Shown here piece by piece: positions 1 to 6,189 of a stretch of 8,339 bases of DNA. The stretch is from positions 1-8,339 of the forward strand of contig DATJIM010000331.1 of NCBI GenBank assembly GCA_035493195.1. The letters run 5' to 3'. A program made the translations under genes and the position numbers. The notes below the pieces were generated by a model. The model made no database searches. It was given only the letters and a program-made list of their open reading frames with translations, and was not told the DNA's origin. This DNA is from Schlegelella_A sp035493195. GTDB lineage: Bacteria > Pseudomonadota > Gammaproteobacteria > Burkholderiales > Burkholderiaceae_C. The first letter of the stretch is position 1; each line of letters begins with the position of its first letter.

Positions 1-630
1 GCTCGTCGTGTCGGCGCCGATCTCGAACAGCGCGACGAGCGCGTCCTTGCCTTCGTTCGGCAGGCTCGCGATGACGCGGCTCATCGCCAGACGCGACGCG
101 TGCGACTCGATGTCGAGCACCGCCGGCTTCAGGCCTGCCGCTTCGGCGAGGCCCTGGCGGTCCTGGACACGGTCCTTGCGCGATGCCGCGATCAGCACCT
201 CGACGTCGCCGATCGAGGTCGGGCTCGGGCCGATGACGCAGAAATCGAGGCTGACCTCGTCGAGCGAGAACGGGATGTACTGGTTGGCCTCGGTCTCGAC
301 CTGGAGCTCGAGCTCCTCTTCGCGCAGGCCCGCCGGCAGCATGATCTTCTTGGTGATCACCGCCGACTGCGGCATCGCCATCACGACCTGGCGGGTGCGC
401 GTGCCGCTCTTTGTGACCAGCCGCTTGACGGCTTCGGCGACCTCGTCGAACTTTTCGATCTGGCCGTCCGAGATCCAGCCTTTCTCGAAACTTTCCGAGC
501 CGAACCGCTCGAGGACGAACTCGCCGCTTCCGCTCTGGCCGAGCTCGACGAGCTTGACGCTGGACGAGCTGATGTCGAGTCCGATCATCGGTGGGTGCTT
601 GCGCCCCAACAACGTGTCGAGAAAGCTCAC
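1..630 (-). CDS. pilM: Type IV pilus assembly protein PilM, N-terminal 210 residues (3' end outside window)
   Basis: PilM is an actin-like cytoplasmic protein that binds the N-terminal tail of PilN and links the PilNOP inner-membrane platform to the pilus motor. Translating the minus strand from a GTG at 630 gives 210 codons with no stop. It opens MSFLDTLLGRKHPPM, followed by the actin-fold nucleotide-binding stretch GLDISSSSVKLVEL (about residues 17-30). Further typical PilM segments are QVVMAMPQSAVITKKIMLPAGL, the ETEANQYIPF motif (about residues 123-132) and AAGLKPAVLDIE. The family is usually about 350 residues, so roughly 140 are missing past the left edge; the rest of a pilMNOPQ operon is expected there but not seen. 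The GTG start is chosen because the usual short N-terminus begins there and an AAGGGG lies 4 bases upstream. It is divergent from mrcA, a gene pair conserved in many Beta- and Gammaproteobacteria. Confidence 0.95.
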   Translation of the reverse strand, partial: MSFLDTLLGRKHPPMIGLDISSSSVKLVELGQSGSGEFVLERFGSESFEKGWISDGQIEKFDEVAEAVKRLVTKSGTRTRQVVMAMPQSAVITKKIMLPAGLREEELELQVETEANQYIPFSLDEVSLDFCVIGPSPTSIGDVEVLIAASRKDRVQDRQGLAEAAGLKPAVLDIESHASRLAMSRVIASLPNEGKDALVALFEIGADTTS

Positions 631-634
631 GGGA

Positions 635-642
635 CCCCTTTT
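635..642 (-). promoter_or_regulatory. Ribosome binding site of pilM
   Basis: Read on the minus strand, AAAAGGGG is followed by a TCCC spacer and the GTG start of pilM at 630. The spacing is a little short for a Shine-Dalgarno sequence, but no other purine run lies near. It supports GTG at 630 as the start. Its first A is the last base of the hairpin described next, so the folded leader directly abuts the ribosome site. Confidence 0.45.
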
Positions 643-669
643 CCAGCGTCGCGAAAACAGCGCGCTGGA
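642..669 (-). repeat. Inverted repeat / hairpin in the pilM leader
   Basis: The arms TCCAGCG (642-648) and CGCTGGA (663-669) are perfect inverted repeats. Inside them CGC (650-652) pairs with GCG (660-662), leaving one bulged base at 649 and a 7-base loop at 653-659. This gives a 10-bp, GC-rich bulged stem. In the minus direction it sits immediately before the AAAAGGGG ribosome site of pilM. No T tract follows on either strand, so it does not look like an intrinsic terminator. It could be a 5' leader structure or a protein-binding dyad; neither role is shown. Confidence 0.45.
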
Positions 670-735
670 GTGTTAATAAGTTACTTCGATGCTAGCAGTA
701 AGGGTGTTGATTCCCCAAGGAAAAACCGGCCCTGC

Positions 736-748
736 CGAGGCAGCCTCG
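736..748. repeat. Short perfect dyad in the pilM-mrcA gap
   Basis: CGAGGC, one central A, then GCCTCG forms a perfect 6-bp-arm palindrome midway between the two divergent genes. It is in a position where a shared operator could lie. In DNA this GC-rich such dyads arise by chance fairly often, and I recognise no named regulator consensus. Confidence 0.2.
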
Positions 749-873
749 TTGCAAATCTCACACGTCTCGGCTCGGCGAGTTGCGTCCATCTGCAACGCGT
801 TTTCGGTGGTGTCGATTCCGTCACTGATCGACCCTTCGGCGAGTGTCGGCAAAGGTGCCTCGGGGTCGCTTTC

Positions 874-879
874 TATAAT
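874..879 (+). promoter_or_regulatory. Probable -10 box of the mrcA promoter
   Basis: A perfect TATAAT stands out in the GC-rich gap, 23 bases before the GTG of mrcA. A sigma-70 start would fall near 885-887, giving a leader of about 17 bases. No good TTGACA-like -35 is found 16-18 bases upstream (851-856 reads AAAGGT), so the assignment rests on the -10 match and its position. Confidence 0.5.
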
Positions 880-902
880 GCGACCGCTCTCTCTGGACAC
901 GT

Positions 903-3284
903 GTGACAGATTCCGATTCGAACGGCGGCCGCCCGCCGAGGCCGCGCGGGCAACCGCAGAGCGCACTGCCGGGCTGGCTCCGCGTGATCGTCAGGATCGT
1001 TCTGACGCTGCTCGGTCTGGCGGCGTCCGCCGCAGTCGCCGTCGTGATGCTGGCGGCGATCGCGCTCGCGGTGTCGTATCCGAACCTGCCCGAGATCGAC
1101 AGCCTCACCGACTACCGGCCGAAGCTGCCGATGCGCGTCTTCTCCGCCGACGGCGTCCTCCTCGGCGAGTTCGGCGAGGAACGTCGCAACTTCGTCTCGA
1201 TCCAACAGATCCCGAAGGTGATGCAGGATGCCGTCCTCGCCGCCGAGGACGCCAAGTTCTATCAGCACCGCGGCGTCAACTACGTCAGCGTGATCCGGGC
1301 TGGCCTCGCCAATTTCGGCGAGGCGCGCACCGCGCAGGGCGCATCGACGATCACGATGCAGGTCGCGCGCAATTTCTATCTCTCGACCGAGAAAACGTTT
1401 ACTCGCAAGATCTACGAGATGTTGCTCTCGCTCAAGATCGAGAGCCTGCTCAGCAAGGAACAGATTCTCGAGGTCTACATGAATCACATCGCGCTCGGCC
1501 AGCGCGCATATGGATTCGCGTCGGCCAGCGAAATCTATTTCGGCAAGCCTTTGAAGGACATCACCGTCGCCGAGGCGGCGATGCTCGCCGGGTTGCCGAA
1601 GGCGCCTTCGGCGAACAACCCGATCGTCAATCCCGACCGGGCGAGGATCCGCCAGCGCTACATCATCGACCGGATGTACGAGAACGGCTTCATCACCGCC
1701 GAGCAGCGCGAGCAGGCGCGCAACCAGGTCCTGAAGTACCGCGCGCCGACCGAGGTCGCCGTGCACGCCGAGTACGTCGCCGAGGCGGCACGGCAGATGA
1801 TCTTCAACCAGTACGGGCCCGAGGCGTACACGCGCGGCCTGAACGTCTACCTGACGCTGAACTCGGCCGAGCAGACGCTCGCGTACCACGCCCTGAGGAA
1901 GGGCATCATGGAGTACGAGAAGCGGCAGGTCTATCGCGGCCCCGAGGACTACGTCGACCTGCCCGCCGACAAGAGCGAGCTCGACTCGCGCATCGCCGAG
2001 GCGCTGCAGGACTTCCCCGACAACGACGAGCTGCGCGCCGCGGTCGTCACCGAGGCGTCGCCGAAGAAGGTCGTGGCGATGCTGCAGTCGGGCGAGGCGA
2101 TCACGGTGACCGGCGAAGGGCTCAAGCCCGCGACCTCAGCGCTCTCGCCGAAGGCCAACCCGAAGACGCAGCTGCGCCCCGGCGCCGTCGTGCGCCTCAT
2201 CCGCGGCGCCAAGGGCGACTGGTCGATCACGCAGCTGCCCGAAGTCGAAGGCGCGTTCGTGGCGATGGATCCGCGCACCGGCAGCATCCGCGCGATGGTC
2301 GGCGGCTTCGACTACTCGAAGAGCAAGTTCAACCACGTCACGCAGGCCTGGCGCCAGCCGGGCTCGAGCTTCAAGCCGTTCATCTACTCGGCGGCGCTCG
2401 AGAAGGGCTTCACCCCGGCGACCGTCATCAACGACGCGCCGCTCTTCTTCGACGCCGGGACGACCGGCAGCCAGCCGTGGGAGCCGAAAAACTACGACGG
2501 CACCTACGACGGCCCGATGACGCTCCGCCGCGGCCTCGCAAAGTCGAAGAACATGATCTCGATCCGGATCCTGAAGGCGATCGGTCCGCCGTACGCGCAG
2601 CAGTGGATCAAGCGCTTCGGCTTCGACGCCGACAAGCACCCCGCGTATCTGCCGATGGCGCTCGGCGCGGGGGCGGTCACGCCGCTGCAGATGGCGTCGG
2701 CCTACAGCGTGTTCGCCAACGGCGGCTACCGCGTCAATCCGCTGCTGATCAGCCGCATTACCGACAGCAAGGGGCACGTCATCAACGAGGCGCGCGTCCC
2801 CGTCCTCGACGAGACGGCGCGGACGATCGAGCCACGCAACGCGTTCATCATGACCAGCCTGCTGCAGGAGGTCACCCACAGCGGCACCGCGGCGAAGGCC
2901 GGGGCGGCGCTCAAGCGGCCCGACATCTACGGCAAGACCGGGACGACCAACGACTCGCACGACGCCTGGTTCGCCGGCTGGCAGAAGAACGTCGTCGGCG
3001 TCGTCTGGATCGGCTACGACGAGCCGAGGAAGCTCGGCGATCGCGAGACCGGCGGCGGCCTCGCGCTTCCGGTCTGGATCGACTACATGTCGGTGATGCT
3101 GAAGGGCGTCCCCGTGCAGGAGCCGGCCGCTCCCGAGGGCGTCGTCAACGTCGGCGGCGAGTGGTATTACGACGAATACGCGAAGGGCGGCGGCGTCAGC
3201 AGCCTCGGCCTCGAAGACAAGGCCGCGCCGACGCCGCCGAGCGAAGAGGAACGCAACAGCATCCTCGACCTCTTCCGCCGTTGA
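903..3284 (+). CDS. mrcA: Penicillin-binding protein 1A (bifunctional transglycosylase/transpeptidase)
   Basis: This class A PBP (also called ponA) polymerises lipid II into glycan strands and cross-links the stem peptides on the periplasmic side of the inner membrane. The 793 residues match the family length. In order: a short Pro/Arg-rich cytoplasmic tail, a transmembrane anchor (about 28-58), and the GT51 glycosyltransferase with EDAKFYQHRG (catalytic Glu115), GASTITMQ (146-153), RKIYEMLLSLKIE (second Glu172) and the KEQILEVYMNHIALG segment. An OB-like linker follows (about 320-430), then the transpeptidase with SSFK (nucleophile Ser488, Lys491), SKN (548-550) and KTGTT (678-682). All catalytic motifs are intact. 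The GTG start gives the usual short cytoplasmic tail and lies just below a TATAAT box. No strong Shine-Dalgarno is visible (only GGA in CTGGACAC), so the start is likely but not certain. The gene is divergent from pilM and ends 6 bases from the end of cyaY on the other strand. Confidence 0.97.
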   Translation: MTDSDSNGGRPPRPRGQPQSALPGWLRVIVRIVLTLLGLAASAAVAVVMLAAIALAVSYPNLPEIDSLTDYRPKLPMRVFSADGVLLGEFGEERRNFVSIQQIPKVMQDAVLAAEDAKFYQHRGVNYVSVIRAGLANFGEARTAQGASTITMQVARNFYLSTEKTFTRKIYEMLLSLKIESLLSKEQILEVYMNHIALGQRAYGFASASEIYFGKPLKDITVAEAAMLAGLPKAPSANNPIVNPDRARIRQRYIIDRMYENGFITAEQREQARNQVLKYRAPTEVAVHAEYVAEAARQMIFNQYGPEAYTRGLNVYLTLNSAEQTLAYHALRKGIMEYEKRQVYRGPEDYVDLPADKSELDSRIAEALQDFPDNDELRAAVVTEASPKKVVAMLQSGEAITVTGEGLKPATSALSPKANPKTQLRPGAVVRLIRGAKGDWSITQLPEVEGAFVAMDPRTGSIRAMVGGFDYSKSKFNHVTQAWRQPGSSFKPFIYSAALEKGFTPATVINDAPLFFDAGTTGSQPWEPKNYDGTYDGPMTLRRGLAKSKNMISIRILKAIGPPYAQQWIKRFGFDADKHPAYLPMALGAGAVTPLQMASAYSVFANGGYRVNPLLISRITDSKGHVINEARVPVLDETARTIEPRNAFIMTSLLQEVTHSGTAAKAGAALKRPDIYGKTGTTNDSHDAWFAGWQKNVVGVVWIGYDEPRKLGDRETGGGLALPVWIDYMSVMLKGVPVQEPAAPEGVVNVGGEWYYDEYAKGGGVSSLGLEDKAAPTPPSEEERNSILDLFRR

Positions 3285-3290
3285 CGCGAG

Positions 3291-3665
3291 TCAGGGAGCG
3301 AAGCGGAGTGGCCGCCCGGCCTGCGCGCTCGCGCACTCTGAGAGCACCTCGAACAGCTCGCGCCCTTCGCGATCGATCCAGCGCTCGCCGACCGTGCGGA
3401 AGTGGAAGCCGCCGGCGCCCGCGGCGAGCCAGAGCTCGTGCAGCGGCGGCTGCGTGTTGAGGACGACCTTGCTGCCGTTCGGGAACGCGAGCTCGAGCAG
3501 TCCGCCGGTGCGGCTGGTGTCGATGTCGATCACCTCGTCCTGCAGGAAGCGGTCGCTCGCCGCCTCGACCGCGGCGAGGACGGCGCGCGCGCGTCGGTCG
3601 TACTCGGCGTCGCTGAGGTCGTCGTGGCGGAGCGGGGCTGAGGTCACGGTCGATAATCGCGCCAT
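3291..3665 (-). CDS. cyaY: Iron-sulfur cluster assembly protein CyaY (bacterial frataxin)
   Basis: CyaY is a small cytoplasmic iron-binding protein that contacts the cysteine desulfurase IscS and modulates Fe-S cluster assembly. The 124-residue product carries the frataxin core: an acidic first helix (LSDAEYDRRARAVLAAVE), the strands DEVIDIDTSRTGGLLELAF, the hallmark NGSKVVLNTQPPLHELWLAA, GGFHF, then a final helix (REGRELFEVLSECAS). E. coli CyaY has about 106 residues, so this one has a longer N-terminus, about 14 residues before the first helix. An in-frame GTG at 3647 would give 118 residues (MTSAPLRHDDLSD...), closer to the family. Neither start has a clear Shine-Dalgarno. ATG at 3665 is listed, with GTG 3647 a real alternative. 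The gene is divergent from the lptM-like gene, as in the cyaY/yifL arrangement of E. coli, and convergent with mrcA. Confidence 0.93.
   Translation of the reverse strand: MARLSTVTSAPLRHDDLSDAEYDRRARAVLAAVEAASDRFLQDEVIDIDTSRTGGLLELAFPNGSKVVLNTQPPLHELWLAAGAGGFHFRTVGERWIDREGRELFEVLSECASAQAGRPLRFAP
3652..3657 (+). promoter_or_regulatory. Candidate -10 box for the lptM-lysA transcript
   Basis: GATAAT matches five of six bases of the sigma-70 -10 consensus and lies 6 bases before the ATG of the lptM-like gene. A start 6-8 bases downstream would fall on or next to that ATG, giving a leaderless or nearly leaderless mRNA. No recognisable -35 precedes it. The box lies within the first codons of cyaY on the other strand. 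Confidence 0.3.
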
Positions 3666-3870
3666 GTCGAGGCGCTACGGCAGTGTAGTTCCGGGCGCCG
3701 CACGCGCGCTCGGCGCGGCCGCGCTCGCCCTGCTCACAGCGTGCGGGCAGAAGGGCCCCCTCGTCGGCGTCAAGCCGTCGCCGCCGGCGGTCGCGGCCGA
3801 CGTCGCTCCTGACTCTGCGACGGCGATTCCAGCAGCGGTGCCGACGTCGGCGCCGGGCGCGAAGCCATGA
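3664..3870 (+). CDS. lptM: LptM-like small lipoprotein (LPS translocon maturation factor)
   Basis: LptM (YifL in E. coli) is a small outer-membrane lipoprotein that helps the LPS translocon LptDE mature by favouring correct disulfide formation in LptD. The 68-residue product has a basic start (MSRRYG), a hydrophobic stretch (ALGAAALALL) and a lipobox LTAC, with Cys27 as the lipidated residue. The conserved family signature follows directly: CGQKGPL. The rest is an Ala/Pro-rich low-complexity tail ending SAPGAKP. The ATG at 3664 is the only start giving a proper signal peptide; the frame stays open further upstream, but that reading runs through cyaY antisense. It sits between divergent cyaY and lysA, the same place as yifL/lppL in Gammaproteobacteria, and overlaps lysA by ATGA, implying translational coupling. 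No Shine-Dalgarno precedes it. The assignment rests on motif and context in a short protein. Confidence 0.85.
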   Translation: MSRRYGSVVPGAARALGAAALALLTACGQKGPLVGVKPSPPAVAADVAPDSATAIPAAVPTSAPGAKP

Positions 3871-5156
3871 CGCTGCCCGGCGCACCCGAGATTGCCGAGC
3901 GCGACGGCGAGCTCTTCGTCGAAGGCGTCGCCGCGTTCGATCTCGCGCGCCGCTTCGGCACGCCGCTTTACGCGTACTCGAGTGCGGCGATGGCGCGCGC
4001 GCTGACGTCGTACGAGCGCGCCCTCGCCGGCCGCGACCACCTTCTCTGCTACGCGGTGAAGGCGAACTCGACGCTCGCCATCCTGCAATGGTTCGCCGAA
4101 CGCGGCGCCGGCTTCGACATCGTCTCGGGCGGCGAGCTCGAGCGCGTCCTCGCCGTCGGCGGCGACCCGGCGCGAATCGTCTTCTCCGGCGTCGGCAAGA
4201 CGCGCGCCGAGATGGCACGTGCGCTCGCCGCCGGCGTCCTCTGCTTCAACGTCGAGAGCGTCGGCGAGCTCGATCGGCTGAGCGACGTCGCCGTCGCTGC
4301 CGGCTCGCGCGCACGCGTCAGCCTCCGCGTCAATCCCGACGTCGATCCGATGACGCATCCCTACATCTCGACGGGGCTGCGCGCCAACAAGTTCGGCATC
4401 GCCCACGGCGACGCGCGCGCGGCGTACGCACACGCCGCGCGCCTGCCCGCGCTCGCCGTCGTCGGCATCGATTGCCACATCGGCTCGCAGATCGTCGATG
4501 CCGACCCGTACCTCGACGCGCTCGACCGGCTGCTCGACCTCGTCGACGCAGTCGAGGCCGACGGCATCCGGCTCGCCCATCTCGACGTCGGCGGCGGCCT
4601 CGGCATTCGCTATCGCGACGAGGCGCCGCCCGACCCGGGCGAGTTCGTCGCGCGTCTGCTCGCGCACGTCGACGCGCGCGGCCACGGCGGCAAGAAGATC
4701 GTCCTCGAGCCCGGGCGCTCGCTGGTCGGCAACGCCGGGCTGCTGCTCAGCGAAGTGCTCTACCTCAAGCACGGCGAAGAGCGCAACTTCTGCATCGTCG
4801 ACGCCGCGATGAACGACCTCGTCCGCCCGGCGATGTACGACGCCTGGATGGAGATCGTCGCGTGTCGGCGGACGACGGCGCCGGCGGCGACGTGGGACGT
4901 CGTCGGTCCGGTCTGCGAGTCGGGGGACTGGCTCGGCCGCGACCGCAGTCTTGCCGTCGCTCCGGGCGACATCGTCGCCGTGCTCTCGGCGGGCGCCTAC
5001 GCGATGAGCATGGCGAGCAACTACAACACGCGGCCGCGTGCGGCGGAAGTGCTCGTCAGCGGCAAGGAAGCGACGCTGATCCGCGAGCGCGAGAGCGTCG
5101 CCGACCTGATGCGCGGCGAGCACCTGCTGCCGGGCGGCGACCGCCGCACATCCTGA
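3867..5156 (+). CDS. lysA: Diaminopimelate decarboxylase
   Basis: LysA is the PLP-dependent, fold type III cytoplasmic enzyme that decarboxylates meso-diaminopimelate to L-lysine, the last step of the pathway. The 429-residue product is typical in length. Visible motifs: FGTPLYAYS near the N-terminus, CYAVKANS with the PLP-binding Lys65, CHIGSQI with His204, the phosphate-binding glycine loop DVGGGLGI (240-247), LEPGRS (280-285), and the cross-subunit active-site segment CESGDWLGRDR with Cys350. The C-terminal barrel contains YAMSMASNYNTRPRAAEVLV. All key residues are present. The ATG lies within ATGA shared with the stop of the upstream lipoprotein gene, so the two are probably one transcript with coupled translation. 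In Pseudomonas-like genomes dapF follows lysA; here the next gene is convergent dppF, 16 bases away. Confidence 0.97.
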   Translation: MTLPGAPEIAERDGELFVEGVAAFDLARRFGTPLYAYSSAAMARALTSYERALAGRDHLLCYAVKANSTLAILQWFAERGAGFDIVSGGELERVLAVGGDPARIVFSGVGKTRAEMARALAAGVLCFNVESVGELDRLSDVAVAAGSRARVSLRVNPDVDPMTHPYISTGLRANKFGIAHGDARAAYAHAARLPALAVVGIDCHIGSQIVDADPYLDALDRLLDLVDAVEADGIRLAHLDVGGGLGIRYRDEAPPDPGEFVARLLAHVDARGHGGKKIVLEPGRSLVGNAGLLLSEVLYLKHGEERNFCIVDAAMNDLVRPAMYDAWMEIVACRRTTAPAATWDVVGPVCESGDWLGRDRSLAVAPGDIVAVLSAGAYAMSMASNYNTRPRAAEVLVSGKEATLIRERESVADLMRGEHLLPGGDRRTS

Positions 5157-5172
5157 CCTTCGCTGGAGCCGC

Positions 5173-6189
5173 CTAGATTCGCCGTTCCTCGACGGCGTGG
5201 CAGGCGACGCGAACGCCGTCGACCGCGAGCAGCGCCGGCCGCTCGACGCGGCAGCGCTCGTTGGCATGAGGACAGCGCGGATGAAACGTGCACCCCGGCG
5301 GCGGCTGCAGCGGATTGGGCACCTCGCCCTGCACCGGCGTTCGCGCCCGCCCGCTCATGTGGATGTCGGGGATCGCGTCGAGCAGCATCCGCGTGTACGG
5401 ATGGCGCGGCCGCGCGAAGAGCGAGGCCTTGTCGGCGAGCTCGACGATGCGGCCGAGGTACATCACGCCGACGTCGTCGCCGACGTGGCGGACGACGGCG
5501 AGGTTGTGCGAGATGAAGAGATACGTGAGGCCGCGCCTGCCCTGCAGCTCCTTCATGATGTTGAGGACCTGAGCCTGCACCGAGACGTCGAGCGCCGACG
5601 TCGGCTCGTCGCAGACGAGGAACTCGGGCTCGGTCGCGAGCGCGCGCGCGATCGAGATGCGCTGCCGCTGGCCACCCGAGAACTGATGCGGAAACTTCTC
5701 CGCGTCGGCGGCGGCGAGCCCGACCGAGCCGAGCAGTTCCGCGACGCGCTCGTCGATCCGCCGACACGCCTCCCGGCCGCTCGCGGCGCCGCCTTCGCCG
5801 CCAAAGCCGTGCTCGTGCAGCGGCTCGGCGATGATGTCCTTCACCTTCCAGCGCGGGTTGAGGCTCGCGTACGGGTCCTGGAAGATCATCTGCATGCGGC
5901 GGCGGATGGCAGCCGGGCGCGCGCTCCCGCTCGCGTCGACGCCGTCGAAGACAACGCGACCGCGCGTCGGCGCGTAGAGGCCGACGAGCAGCCGCGCGAC
6001 GGTGCTCTTGCCGCAGCCCGATTCGCCGACCAGCGCGAGCGTGCGGCCGCGCGCGATCGTGAATGCGACGTCGTCGACGGCGTGAACGAACTGGCGCGGC
6101 TTGCGCTCGGCGACGCGGTTCAGCCAGGGCGCGGAAACGTCGAAGGTCTTGGCGAGGCCTTCGACCTCGACCAGCGCCGCGCCGGTCAC
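5173..6189 (-). CDS. dppF: Peptide ABC importer, ATP-binding subunit DppF/OppF type
   Basis: This is one of two cytoplasmic ATPases that power a dipeptide/oligopeptide importer. The 338-residue product has Walker A GESGCGKST (55-63), Q-loop Gln104 in IFQDPYASLNP, signature SGGQRQR (171-177), Walker B FLVCDE (190-195) and the H-loop His228. The C-terminal oligopeptide-transporter domain has GCTFHPRCPHANERC and cysteines at 300, 306, 313 and 330, the pattern that holds a 4Fe-4S cluster in related ATPases. The start is GTG at 6189, inside GTGA shared with the dppD stop. The frame is open back to 6504, but that extension has arginine-rich shadow composition and overlaps dppD, so it is rejected. 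The WLNRVAERKPRQ segment before HAVDDV is an insertion common in this subfamily. A glycine-rich stretch at 128-138 is probably a loop. Substrate (dipeptide, oligopeptide, glutathione or other) cannot be fixed from the ATPase. Confidence 0.94.
   Translation of the reverse strand: MTGAALVEVEGLAKTFDVSAPWLNRVAERKPRQFVHAVDDVAFTIARGRTLALVGESGCGKSTVARLLVGLYAPTRGRVVFDGVDASGSARPAAIRRRMQMIFQDPYASLNPRWKVKDIIAEPLHEHGFGGEGGAASGREACRRIDERVAELLGSVGLAAADAEKFPHQFSGGQRQRISIARALATEPEFLVCDEPTSALDVSVQAQVLNIMKELQGRRGLTYLFISHNLAVVRHVGDDVGVMYLGRIVELADKASLFARPRHPYTRMLLDAIPDIHMSGRARTPVQGEVPNPLQPPPGCTFHPRCPHANERCRVERPALLAVDGVRVACHAVEERRI

Noticed and set aside
100..906. 268-codon plus-strand frame across pilM and the intergenic gap
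   Set aside because: It is antisense to pilM, whose protein sequence is clear, and has Asp/Arg/Leu-rich shadow composition.
689..3460. A 923-codon open frame on the plus strand overlapping all of mrcA
   Set aside because: Its translation is Arg/Ala-rich with no domain, and it is the +1-shifted shadow of mrcA, which has every PBP1A motif in its own frame. High GC removes stop codons from the other frames.
3394..3663. 90-codon upstream extension of the lptM-like frame
   Set aside because: It lies antisense to conserved cyaY coding sequence, and would bury the signal peptide and lipobox inside a longer protein.
5133..5145. GGCGG-CGA-CCGCC hairpin at the end of lysA
   Set aside because: A 5-bp stem with a 3-base loop inside the lysA coding sequence and no T tract. 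Probably chance from GC-rich codons.
5180..5197. CGCCGT...ACGGCG hairpin near the lysA/dppF junction
   Set aside because: A 6-bp stem with no following T run, located inside the last codons of dppF. In DNA this GC-rich it is not good evidence for a terminator.
3675..5267. A 530-codon minus-strand open frame opposite lysA
   Set aside because: Composition is low-complexity Ala/Arg/Asp with no recognisable fold or ribosome site, and it lies exactly antisense to a fully motif-complete lysA. It is a stop-free shadow.
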